A stretch of DNA of 64,000 bases from JABFXX01 sp036489755. Lineage in GTDB: Bacteria; Myxococcota_A; Polyangia; Haliangiales; Haliangiaceae. Positions 8,668-16,285 of the stretch are shown here, piece after piece. Location: NCBI GenBank assembly GCA_036489755.1, contig DASXFD010000070.1:248001-312000 (forward strand), written 5' to 3'. Positions within the stretch are counted from its first letter, which is position 1, and each line of letters opens with the position of its first letter. Made by a program: the position numbers and the translations under genes. Under the pieces are notes generated by a model. That model worked only from the letters and a program-made list of their open reading frames with translations, was not told where the DNA came from and ran no database searches.

Positions 8668-10299
8668 TCACGGCAGCGCGAGCGGGCCGTGCAGCATCTC
8701 CGCGCTGCCTTGCCCGGCGAGGTGGAACGCGGGCGCGATCACGCCGCGATCCGGGAAGAACGCTTCGAGCCAGAGCTGGCGCGTGCCGGCGGGCGCGCTC
8801 GCGACCGGACGCTCCGACGAGAACGCGACCCACACCATCGGCTCGGCATCGCGATCCGCGACGCGGGTCGCCGCGATCGGCGAGGCCCACCGCGCGAGGC
8901 CGTCGGTCGGATCGGTCGTGAGCTCGACGATCATCCCCATGCCGTCGGCGCGCACCGCCGCCGCGCCGGTCGGCTCTTCGCTCGATGGATTCGCGGTGTG
9001 CCCGTACGCGATCCACCGGCCATCGGGCGAGAACGCCGGCATCACGACGCCGCGGCCGTCGCGTACGAGCTCGGTCGGAGGGCCGACCGCCGCGGTCGCC
9101 GCGCTCCACGGTCGCACGTGGATCGAATCGCCGAGCGGGTTGTCGATCGTGTCGCTGACGGCGTCGACTTCGGCGTACGCGAGTAGGCTGCCATCGGGCG
9201 ACACGGTCGGCGACGTGGCGAGCTCGCCGGTCGCGATCGGCGCCATCACGGCGGCAGTCGTGCCGTCGCGCAGCGCGAGCACGCCCTCGTTCGCGCCGAT
9301 CATCGCGCCGCTCGGATCGAACGCGGCGGCCACCCACGGCGACGGCGATGCGTCCGAGGTCGCGAGGATCGCGCCGCTGTGCCCGTCGAACAGGATGCCG
9401 GCCGGTCCACCGTTGACGCTGCCCACACCCGCGGCGATCCGCGAGCCGTCGGCCGAGATCGCGATGTGACAGCCGACGCACGCGCCGTTCGGTCCGACGA
9501 GCATCGGCTCGAGATTCGCAGTCGGCGTGTCGTAGCGCTCGAACGCGGGCGCCGCAGAGCCGACGAGCACGCCGACGAGGATCGAGCTCGCCGGCAGCTC
9601 GGCCACGCCGTACGACGCCGATGCGACGTGCGCGGTCTCGGGTGCGCTCGTCTGCAAGCTCGCGACGGTCACGTCGATCGAGCCGCCGAGCGCGGTGCGC
9701 GCGATCGCTTGCCACTCGGCCGGCGTCAGCGCGACTTCGCGCGGCCCTGCAGAACCGGCCGCATCGACCGCGAGATCGAGATACGGCGCGACGATCCGCG
9801 CTTCCTCGGCGTCGTCGGTGTCCGCGGCGGTGAAGTCGAGCGCGAGCGCGCCGAGGTCGGGCGGCAGCACGCAGCCGTCCGCCGGCGACAGGCCCGCGTC
9901 GCCGGCGATCGACGTCGCGGCCGCGAACGCGTCGGCGAGGCCGGCCGGCGCACCATCGACCACGCGCCGCTCGTACACGTTCGTCACGATCGGGATCGTC
10001 GTCGAGCCGTCGCCGTACGCGACCGTGATCGTCGCGGCACCGCCGGTGAGCCCGTCGCTGGAAAATTGGCCATCGACGACCGATCCCAGCGCGGGGCCCG
10101 CGAGCGTGAACGTCGTGTCGTTCGTGACCTCGCGCTCGCCGCCGAGCGAGGTCGCGTAGACATGAATCGCGGCGGTCGGCGGCGCGGCGCCGAGCACGAC
10201 CTGGAGATCGAGCGATGCCGGCTCGACGCGCAGCGCAACGGGTGGCGCATCGACCGACGTGGTGCAACCCGCGATCGCGACAACGAGCCACCGCCGCAT
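8668..10299 (-). CDS. Lipoprotein with CxxCH haem motif and PD40-type propeller
   Basis: 543 residues. Signal peptide with a Cys at position 12 (AIAGC) in lipobox-like context. The N-terminal half has Ig-like strands (VALRVEPASLDLQV ... NDTTFTLAG). In the middle, GACVGCHIAIS is a single c-type haem attachment motif directly followed by ADGSRIAAG, the beginning of TolB/PD40-like blades (VSPDGSLLAYAE, FSPDGRWIAYGH). A one-haem cytochrome next to a propeller is seen in several periplasmic myxobacterial lipoproteins. Electron-transfer or sensory use is inference. The 221 bp upstream (10300-10520) holds no convincing gene. Confidence 0.7.
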   Translation of the reverse strand: MRRWLVVAIAGCTTSVDAPPVALRVEPASLDLQVVLGAAPPTAAIHVYATSLGGEREVTNDTTFTLAGPALGSVVDGQFSSDGLTGGAATITVAYGDGSTTIPIVTNVYERRVVDGAPAGLADAFAAATSIAGDAGLSPADGCVLPPDLGALALDFTAADTDDAEEARIVAPYLDLAVDAAGSAGPREVALTPAEWQAIARTALGGSIDVTVASLQTSAPETAHVASASYGVAELPASSILVGVLVGSAAPAFERYDTPTANLEPMLVGPNGACVGCHIAISADGSRIAAGVGSVNGGPAGILFDGHSGAILATSDASPSPWVAAAFDPSGAMIGANEGVLALRDGTTAAVMAPIATGELATSPTVSPDGSLLAYAEVDAVSDTIDNPLGDSIHVRPWSAATAAVGPPTELVRDGRGVVMPAFSPDGRWIAYGHTANPSSEEPTGAAAVRADGMGMIVELTTDPTDGLARWASPIAATRVADRDAEPMVWVAFSSERPVASAPAGTRQLWLEAFFPDRGVIAPAFHLAGQGSAEMLHGPLALP

Positions 10300-10520
10300 G
10301 GCCGACCGTCATTGCAACGGGCGCACCTGCGTCGATCCCGCGCAGATCGGCGAAACGGCAGCCGGGTCCGGCGTCCCATGGGAGCCGCTGCACCACCAGC
10401 TCGCGAGCTAGGGCGCGTTGGTAGCCGGCGAAGAGCGCGTAATCGACGACTTCCGACCGCGTCGTCGGTCGAGACGGAACTGCACGCAATTCGCGCAGCG
10501 CCGCGCGCAACCAGTGCGGA

Positions 10521-11873
10521 TCAGCGCCGCGAACGGGCGCGCAGCACTTTGATTCCCTGCGGACCGCGACCGAGCTCGCGCGGCTTGTGGAATTCGCGCT
10601 GCGAGACGCCGGCCGGAGCGGCGCAGTGAGAGGACGGCGCGAAGCCGGCCTGCTCGTTGGCGATGTCGATGACCGTCACGAAGCCGCGCAAGAACATGTC
10701 GCCCATCGTCATCTCGCCGTCGTCACCGCCGCCGATCATGACCATGCAGTACTCGCCGCCACCGGCATCGAACAAGTACGACTCGAGCGCCGATGCGCTG
10801 ATCGACACACTACCGAACGTCATGTTGAGCTGCGGCAGAGTGGCGTCGATCATCGCGTCGGTCACGCCCGACGCGGCTTGGACGCAGCCAGAGGTATCAC
10901 CGCTGCCCAGCGGATCCGTCATCGCGCTCGTGAACAGAGTCGAGTACCCGGCGACCTCGTTGAGCCCCGTCCACGCGGCGCTTCCGACGGAAGTCGGCAC
11001 GTAGAACAAGCTCGTGCCGGTGTCGAGGATCGGACCCTCCGCGTTGGCGCTCGTGAGGCCGAGGTCCGTCGTGCCGAGCTTCATCGCCGTCATGTCGACC
11101 GCGTAGAACGCGGCATTGTCATCGCCGCTCGATGCGCCGAGCATCGGCGTTTGCACCAGCGCCGATGCGGCATGGCTCGCATCGTAACCGCCGAGCCACA
11201 GCGTGCCGTCGGTCGGGCACATCTCGACCCCGAGCTTCTGCGTGACGCCCGAGCCGAATAGACCGTCGAGGTACGTCACTTTATCCGCGGATCCGGCCAG
11301 GTCGTCGCGACCGACGCCGAGGATGCCTTGGTATTCGTTCGAGCCCGTGAAGTCGAAGAATCCGGTCTGCGTCGTCATGTCGACGACGTCGGCGGTGAAC
11401 GTCGGCGAGCCGTTGCCGAGCGTCACCGAGTCCGTATAGGCCGTTCCCGACCAGCCGCTCTTGTCGGCGTACTCGATCTTGACCTTGCCGCCTTTCACCG
11501 CGCTTGCGCTCGGCGTGTAGAGCGGCGAGATCCCCTCGCTCACGCACGTCGTGCAGGTGGCGCCAGCGATCCCGGTGTCGGTCGAGCCGGTATCGAGATC
11601 GAGCAAGAACGTCGAGCCCGCGACGGTGAGGCCGGGCATGTAGAAGAAGCTTTGGTCGGCGTTGCTCGGCGTGCTCAGCGGAATGGCGTAAACGCCGGCG
11701 GGTAGCATCGACGAACCAGGTCCCGAGCCAGAGCCTGATCCCGAGCCCGATCCGGACGCGTCGGTGCCGCCGTTGGACGCGTCGGTCCCGCCACCGTTGT
11801 TGTTGTTCGAGTTGCTTCCGCAACCGATCGCGAATCCCAACACGAGCGCGAGCGAATTCCGTCGAGAAATCAT
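10521..11873 (-). CDS. Pepsin-like (A1 family) aspartic protease, lipoprotein
   Basis: 450 residues from the ATG at 11873, preceded by AGGG about 9 nt upstream; a GTG three codons earlier is the alternative. Lipobox AIGC is followed by an Asn/Gly and then Gly-Ser spacer (to about residue 55), typical of surface lipoproteins here. The protease has both catalytic triads of two-lobed pepsins: LLDLDTGSTDTG (Asp 94) and GPILDTGTSLFYV (Asp 284), plus LGVGRDD and the C-terminal MGDMFLRGFVTVID strand. The length after the linker matches a full A1 enzyme. Pepsin homologues are mainly eukaryotic with a small number known in bacteria. Likely role: protein degradation outside the cell, perhaps in predation. 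Confidence 0.85.
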   Translation of the reverse strand: MISRRNSLALVLGFAIGCGSNSNNNNGGGTDASNGGTDASGSGSGSGSGSGPGSSMLPAGVYAIPLSTPSNADQSFFYMPGLTVAGSTFLLDLDTGSTDTGIAGATCTTCVSEGISPLYTPSASAVKGGKVKIEYADKSGWSGTAYTDSVTLGNGSPTFTADVVDMTTQTGFFDFTGSNEYQGILGVGRDDLAGSADKVTYLDGLFGSGVTQKLGVEMCPTDGTLWLGGYDASHAASALVQTPMLGASSGDDNAAFYAVDMTAMKLGTTDLGLTSANAEGPILDTGTSLFYVPTSVGSAAWTGLNEVAGYSTLFTSAMTDPLGSGDTSGCVQAASGVTDAMIDATLPQLNMTFGSVSISASALESYLFDAGGGEYCMVMIGGGDDGEMTMGDMFLRGFVTVIDIANEQAGFAPSSHCAAPAGVSQREFHKPRELGRGPQGIKVLRARSRR

Positions 11874-12161
11874 TTCGCGCACCCTAACCGCGCTGGCTCT
11901 CGCTACGTCGACAGATCATCCGGCAGGCGATAACAGCGCCGCGCGAAAGTGACACGCGAGCCCATCAAATCGTGAGCCACGCCTCGTCGAGCGCAGATGT
12001 TTGGGTCGTAATCGACCTTCGTCGTGGTCGCTTGCCTCAGCAAGCGCGAGTTGCGCATCGAGCTTCGCTTCTCCGTCGGGGCGGAACGCGTCGGGATCGT
12101 CCTGCAGCTCGCCGCGACTGGAACGAATGGTCGCCGTCGCCGGCTTTTTTCCGCCGCCGAG

Positions 12162-12755
12162 CTAGCCGAAGTTCTTGTTCGCGAAGCTCCAGTTCGTGAG
12201 CTTCCAGAACTCCTCGATGTATTTCGGCCGAGCGTTCCGGTAGTCGATGTAATAGGCGTGCTCCCAGACGTCGAGCGTGAGCACGCACGTCTTGCCGCTC
12301 GCGAACGGCGTCTCGGCGTTCGACGTCGTCTCGATCGCGAGACCGCCGTCGGCACCCTTGACGAGCCACGCCCAGCCCGAGCCGAACTGCGCGGCCGCGG
12401 CGTCGCCGAACTTCTTCTTGAAGTCGGCGAAGTTTCCGAACGACTTGTCGATCGCGGCCTTGATGTTGCCGGTCGGCTCACCGCCGGCCTTCGGCGCCAA
12501 GCAGTGCCAGTAGAACGTGTGGTTCCACACCTGCGCCGCGTTGTTGAAGACCTTCTTCTCCGACGCTTGACCGTTCGTCGCCTTGACGATCTCGTCGAGC
12601 GACATCTTCTCGTACTTCGTGCCGGGGACGAGGTTGTTCAGGTTGTTGACGTACGCCTGATGATGCTTGCCGTAGTGATAGTCGATCGTCTCCGCCGAGA
12701 TCGTCGGCGACAGAGCGTCCTTCGCATAGGGCAGTTCGGGCAGCGTGAAAGCCAT
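12162..12755 (-). CDS. sodB: Iron superoxide dismutase
   Basis: 197 residues, the full length of a cytoplasmic Fe/Mn superoxide dismutase, converting superoxide to hydrogen peroxide and oxygen. Metal ligands are His 27 (YHYGKHH), His 79 (VWNHTFYW), Asp 162 and His 166 (TLDVWEHAYY). Gln 75 in NAAQVWNH sits at the position of the active-site Gln typical of iron enzymes; the Mn form usually carries it in another position. A clear ribosome site AAAAGGAG lies 7-8 nt before the ATG. It diverges from the MBL-fold gene with 46 bp between the starts, so the promoters overlap. The 279 bp downstream (11883-12161) hold no gene I can support. Confidence 0.95.
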   Translation of the reverse strand: MAFTLPELPYAKDALSPTISAETIDYHYGKHHQAYVNNLNNLVPGTKYEKMSLDEIVKATNGQASEKKVFNNAAQVWNHTFYWHCLAPKAGGEPTGNIKAAIDKSFGNFADFKKKFGDAAAAQFGSGWAWLVKGADGGLAIETTSNAETPFASGKTCVLTLDVWEHAYYIDYRNARPKYIEEFWKLTNWSFANKNFG

Positions 12756-12801
12756 CGTGTGCTCCTTTTCTTGGCGCGGTTGTACCCCATATGCTCGATG
12801 G

Positions 12802-13728
12802 GTGTTGGGACCGATCGGTCATCTCGGTGCGGGCGCGCGGTATCTCGCGACGGCGCGCCGCCAACACGCGAGCGACTTGCTAACCGCGAAGCAGCTCGCG
12901 TGGCATGGGAGCACACTCCCGGCGGGACTCGACGTGCGCTGGCTCGGCACGGCGGGTTTTCGCTTCGAGTATCAAGGCGTCGTGTTGTGGATCGATCCGT
13001 ACGTGACGCGGCTGTCGCTCGCCGACATGTTGCGGCGGCACGTCGTGCCGTCGTCGCGCGAGGCGATCGCGTGTTGGATCGATCGCGCCGACGCGATCCT
13101 CGTCGGTCACACGCACTTCGATCACGCGCTCGACGTGCCGGCGATCGCGGCGCGCGATCGCTGCCCGGTTTACGGCTCGACGTCGCTGCACCACTTGATG
13201 GGCCTCCACGGGCTCGCGGAGCTCGCGCACGTCGTGGAGCCGCACGCGACGTACGAGGTCGGCCCGTTTCGCTTTCACTTCGTGCCGAGCGCGCACGCAA
13301 AGCTGCAGCTCGGGCTGCGCGTGCCGTACGGCGGCGAGCTCACGTGCGAGCACGCGGGCGCGCTCACGCCGCAGGCGTATCACTGCGGTCAGGTCTGGGG
13401 CGTGTGCATCGAGGTCGCGGGCGTGCGCTTCTATCACCAAGGCTCGGCCGATCTGATCGAGGACGAGATCCGCGATCGCGGCATCGACGTGTTCCTGTGC
13501 GGCATCGCCGGTCGGCGGTTCACGCCGCGCTACGTCGAGCGGATCGTCGCGACGCTGCAGCCGAACGTGATCGTGCCCACCCACTTCGATGACTTTTTCC
13601 AGCCGCTGGGCGCGCCTGCAAAGCTGTCGTTCAACGTGAACTTGACCGGGTTTGCCGACGAGGTTCACGCAGCGAGCCACGGCATCCCGGTTCGCGTCGC
13701 CGAAGTTGGTCGCGCGATCGGCGCCTGA
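12802..13728 (+). CDS. MBL-fold metal-dependent hydrolase (UlaG/NAPE-PLD-like)
   Basis: 308 residues from the GTG at 12802. The core motif is HTHFDH (about 103-108), the HxHxDH zinc signature, preceded by the strand GVVLWIDPYV as in UlaG and NAPE-phospholipase D relatives. Later metal-site candidates are FVPSAHAK (His), FYHQGSAD (Asp) and IVPTHFDDF (His). The family hydrolyses lactones or phosphodiesters; the substrate is not visible. The N-terminal 45 residues are basic and lack a signal peptide, so it is probably cytoplasmic or membrane-peripheral. A TTG one codon later is an alternative start. Confidence 0.8.
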   Translation: MLGPIGHLGAGARYLATARRQHASDLLTAKQLAWHGSTLPAGLDVRWLGTAGFRFEYQGVVLWIDPYVTRLSLADMLRRHVVPSSREAIACWIDRADAILVGHTHFDHALDVPAIAARDRCPVYGSTSLHHLMGLHGLAELAHVVEPHATYEVGPFRFHFVPSAHAKLQLGLRVPYGGELTCEHAGALTPQAYHCGQVWGVCIEVAGVRFYHQGSADLIEDEIRDRGIDVFLCGIAGRRFTPRYVERIVATLQPNVIVPTHFDDFFQPLGAPAKLSFNVNLTGFADEVHAASHGIPVRVAEVGRAIGA

Positions 13729-13747
13729 GTTTGATACTCTGGACGAG

Positions 13748-14326
13748 ATGAGTCGTTGGCCCGTGGTGCTGGCCCTGCTCGGCGCCTGCACGATCGATCC
13801 GCAGCGGATCGAGTCGATGGAGCGCAATACCGGCAGTGGTAGCAACATCACGATCGAGGACGCGCCCATCACGGAAGGATCCGGAAGCGGATCCGGATCG
13901 GATGGCTCGGGATCCGATGGATCCGGGTCGAGCGGATCAGGCTCGGATGGATCTGGATCGGATGGGAGCGGATCGAGCGGATCGGGCTCGGGCTCGAACG
14001 GATCGGGATCGAACGGATCGGGCTCTGGATCGGGATCGGGCTCGAACGGATCGGGCTCGGGCTCGAACGGATCCGGATCGAACGGATCCGGATCGAACGG
14101 ATCGGGATCCGACGGCGATGGATCCGACGGCTCGGGCTCGGGCTCGGACGGCGCTGGCACCGGATTCGACGATGCCGGGATTGGCAACGATGCGCCGCGC
14201 GCGATCGACAACGAGAGCGACTCGATGACCAACTTCTACGCGTGCTCGGGCGGACCCGGCGCGGGTTCCGCATCGGGCATGCTCGCGCTCGGCGTGCTGA
14301 TCGTGTTACGTCGTCGCCGGCGCTGA
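13748..14326 (+). CDS. Gly/Ser/Asp-repeat lipoprotein with MYXO-CTERM-like tail
   Basis: 192 residues. Signal peptide with lipobox LLGAC, a short polar region, then about 95 residues made almost only of Gly, Ser, Asp and Asn (units such as GSGSDGSGS), and finally YACSGGPGAG followed by a hydrophobic segment and RRRRR. This last part has the order Cys, hydrophobic helix, Arg cluster of MYXO-CTERM surface-sorting tails. Having both a lipobox and such a tail is unusual: a protein could be lipidated at one end and processed at the other. The stop overlaps the next start as TGATG. Confidence 0.7.
   Translation: MSRWPVVLALLGACTIDPQRIESMERNTGSGSNITIEDAPITEGSGSGSGSDGSGSDGSGSSGSGSDGSGSDGSGSSGSGSGSNGSGSNGSGSGSGSGSNGSGSGSNGSGSNGSGSNGSGSDGDGSDGSGSGSDGAGTGFDDAGIGNDAPRAIDNESDSMTNFYACSGGPGAGSASGMLALGVLIVLRRRRR
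13877..14152 (+). repeat. Imperfect GGATCC/GGATCGGG-type coding repeat
   Basis: About 275 bp of degenerate 6-bp and longer units built from GGATCG, GGCTCG and GGATCC with GAC/AAC variants, encoding the Gly/Ser/Asp/Asn spacer of the lipoprotein. The repetition is prone to slippage, so the length probably differs between isolates. The reverse strand also reads as a long Asp/Pro frame, which is a by-product. Confidence 0.8.
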
Positions 14327-14799
14327 TGCAGCACTGGCTGATGAAGACGGAGCCGGAGCAGTTCGGCATTACCGATCTCGCGCGCGTGAAGGTCGAGCCG
14401 TGGAGCGGCGTCCGCAACTACATGGCGCGCGCGAACATGCGCGCGATGGCGGTCGGCGACGAGGTGCTGTTCTATCACTCGAGCACGCAGCCGCCGGGCG
14501 TGGCGGGGCTTGCGCGAGTCGCGCGCACGAACGTCATCGACGAGACGCAGTTCGATCCGAACAGCCCGTACTTCGATCCGAAGGCGACGCCCGACAAGCC
14601 GCGCTGGGATTGCGTCGACGTGCGCTACGTCGCGACGCTGCCGCATTATGTGGCGCTCGCCGAGATGCGCGACGAGCCGGCGCTCGCCAAGATGATGTTG
14701 CTGAAGCGCGGGATGCGGCTCTCGGTCCAGCCGGTCACGCCGGCCGAGTACAAGAAGATCGTCGCGATGGGGCACGCGACCAAAAAGCAGTCACGCTAG
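14326..14799 (+). CDS. EVE-domain protein (PUA-like, modified-base binding fold)
   Basis: 157 residues, essentially only the EVE domain. It begins MQHWLMKTEPEQFGITDL, the family signature WLxKTEPxxxxxxDL, then WSGVRNYMARANMRAM and GDEVLFYHSSTQPPGVAGLA, and ends with VTPAEYKKI. EVE domains bind modified bases in DNA or RNA through an aromatic cage and appear both in human THYN1 and in bacterial modification-dependent systems. No restriction enzyme or methyltransferase is next to it, so a housekeeping RNA-related role is more likely here. The ATG overlaps the preceding stop (TGATG). Its 3' end overlaps the convergent PHP gene by 9 bp. Confidence 0.9.
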   Translation: MQHWLMKTEPEQFGITDLARVKVEPWSGVRNYMARANMRAMAVGDEVLFYHSSTQPPGVAGLARVARTNVIDETQFDPNSPYFDPKATPDKPRWDCVDVRYVATLPHYVALAEMRDEPALAKMMLLKRGMRLSVQPVTPAEYKKIVAMGHATKKQSR

Positions 14800-15570
14800 C
14801 CAGTCGACCAGCTTGGCGGCGCGCTCGTCGGGCAGCTCGATGCCGATCGGATGGTCGGCGGCATGCGAGTCGGCGCCGCCGGTGCACACGAGGCCGAGCT
14901 CGTCGGCGAGCTGGATCCAGCGGCTACGCTCGCCCGGATCGTAGCCGGCGTAGAACGCCTCGACTCCGCCGAGCCCGTCGCGTGCATGCTCGCGCACGAT
15001 CGACGGGTTGTAGAGGTGCGGATGCGCGAGCGACATCGCGGCGTTCGCGGCGCGGCCGAGCGCGAGCGCGTCGCGAAGCGACAGGCCGTGGTGCGGCACG
15101 TCGACAGGCCCGTTGTCGTAGAGGTGGCGCGCGAACGCGTCGTCGAGCGACGTCGCCGCGCCGGCCGCGACCATCGCGCGCGCGAGATCGGGCCGGCCGA
15201 CCGAGCGGCCGTCGGCGCGGGCGATGATCGGCTCGACGTCGATGCGCACGCCGCGCTGCGCGAGCTTGGCGGCCATCATGCGCAGCCGGTTGCGACGAGC
15301 CTCGCGTGTGGCTGCGAGCCGCGCTTCGAGATCGGTCCAGCCCGTGCCACCGCGGTCATACGCGAGCAGATGGATCGTGCGGCCCTGGTAGTCGCACGAG
15401 ATCTCGACGGCACGGATCACGCGCGTGCCGGGAACCTCGATCCGCGTGACCGTGTCGTGATCCGACAGTGCGAACAACGCGAGCCCGAGCGCGCCGACGC
15501 GCGCGGCGACCTCGGCCGGCGATTCGGTGCCGTCGGACTCGGTGGAATGGCAGTGCAGGTCGCAGCGCAT
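14791..15570 (-). CDS. PHP-domain phosphoesterase (RNase AM / nucleoside bisphosphatase type)
   Basis: 259 residues. PHP metal-binding motifs are present in order: DLHCHSTESDGTESP (5-19), ALSDHDTV, a VEISCDYQGRTIHLLAY strand with Glu and His, LAHPHLYN and the closing GGADSHAADHP. Length and motif order agree with the TrpH/YciV family, which hydrolyses 3',5'-nucleoside bisphosphates or trims 5' RNA ends. The ATG at 15570 begins directly at the first motif. Head-to-head with the DUF1707/LiaF-like gene 26 bp away. Confidence 0.85.
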   Translation of the reverse strand: MRCDLHCHSTESDGTESPAEVAARVGALGLALFALSDHDTVTRIEVPGTRVIRAVEISCDYQGRTIHLLAYDRGGTGWTDLEARLAATREARRNRLRMMAAKLAQRGVRIDVEPIIARADGRSVGRPDLARAMVAAGAATSLDDAFARHLYDNGPVDVPHHGLSLRDALALGRAANAAMSLAHPHLYNPSIVREHARDGLGGVEAFYAGYDPGERSRWIQLADELGLVCTGGADSHAADHPIGIELPDERAAKLVDWLA

Positions 15571-15596
15571 CGGCAATCCTGGAGTATGGTCGAGCC

Positions 15597-16262
15597 ATGG
15601 CCGAGAGTCTCGTCGCCGTGCGCGATCGACGCGACGAGGTGATCGCGCGGCTGACCGACGCGTACGCGGGCGACCTGTTCGACGTCGACGAGCTCGATCG
15701 CCGGCTCGATCTCGCGCACAAGGCGAACAGCGTCGCCGACCTCGACGCGCTGGTCGCAGATCTCGCGGTGCCCGAGACCGCACTCGTGCCGACGTCGTCG
15801 CTCGCGCTCGACGATCCGCGCCGGCCCGAGACCAAGAAGATGCGCGTGATCATGAGCGCGGTCGAACGGCGCGGCGCGTGGATCGTGCCGAAGCAGCTCA
15901 CGACGCGCGTGTTCTGGGGCAGCGCCGAGCTCGATTTTCGCGAGGCCTCGATCGGGCCCGGCGTAACGACGATCGACGTGCGCGTGACGATGGGCAGCCT
16001 CGAGATCATCGTGCCGCCGACGCTCGCGATCGATCTCGACGTGTCGTCGTTCATGGGCAGCGTCGAGGCGCGTCACCGAGCCCCGGCGGATCCGGATCCG
16101 TCGCGGCCGCTGTTGCGCGTGACCGGCAGCGTGGTCATGGGCAGTGTCGACCTGCACACGCGGCTGGCCGGCGAGTCCGGATCGGACGCGCGCAGGCGCG
16201 AGCGTAGGGAGCGTAAAGAGCTGCGCAAAGCCGAACAGCGCGCGCTTCCGCCGGGGAAGTAG
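15597..16262 (+). CDS. DUF1707 / LiaF-like C-terminal domain protein
   Basis: 221 residues. The N-terminus (about 8-55) is a DUF1707-type helix pair, RRDEVIARLTDAYAGDL, DVDELDRRLDLAHKAN. Residues about 110-190 form a parallel beta-helix-like array seen in the C-terminal domain of LiaF and related cell-envelope stress proteins: VFWGSAELDFREA, TTIDVRVTMGSLEIIVPP and VVMGSVDLHTR. The tail is highly charged (ERRERKELRKAE). There is no membrane span, unlike LiaF. A role in envelope-stress response is inference from family. Confidence 0.75.
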   Translation: MAESLVAVRDRRDEVIARLTDAYAGDLFDVDELDRRLDLAHKANSVADLDALVADLAVPETALVPTSSLALDDPRRPETKKMRVIMSAVERRGAWIVPKQLTTRVFWGSAELDFREASIGPGVTTIDVRVTMGSLEIIVPPTLAIDLDVSSFMGSVEARHRAPADPDPSRPLLRVTGSVVMGSVDLHTRLAGESGSDARRRERRERKELRKAEQRALPPGK

Positions 16263-16285
16263 TCGCGTGCTAGACTTCTCGGCGG

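Noticed and set aside
10300..10520. Minus-strand frame reading DYALFAGYQRALARELV upstream of the haem lipoprotein
   Set aside because: Protein-like for about 70 codons but it runs out of frame into the next gene, third-position GC is lower than neighbours and no stop or domain supports it. May be a gene relic.
12129..12146. GCCG-TCGC-CGGC stem followed by TTTTTT, plus strand, near the sodB end
   Set aside because: Only a 4-bp stem and on the wrong strand for sodB; no plus-strand gene ends there.
11883..12161. Possible extension of coding downstream of the sodB stop
   Set aside because: The frame after the stop reads DDPDAFRPDGEAKLDAQL, which looks protein-like, but has no start codon and no family match.
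13869..14232. Minus-strand frame rich in Asp-Pro repeats opposite the Gly/Ser lipoprotein
   Set aside because: It is the reverse reading of a GGATCC-type repeat; no start context, signal or domain, and the plus frame has lipobox and tail.
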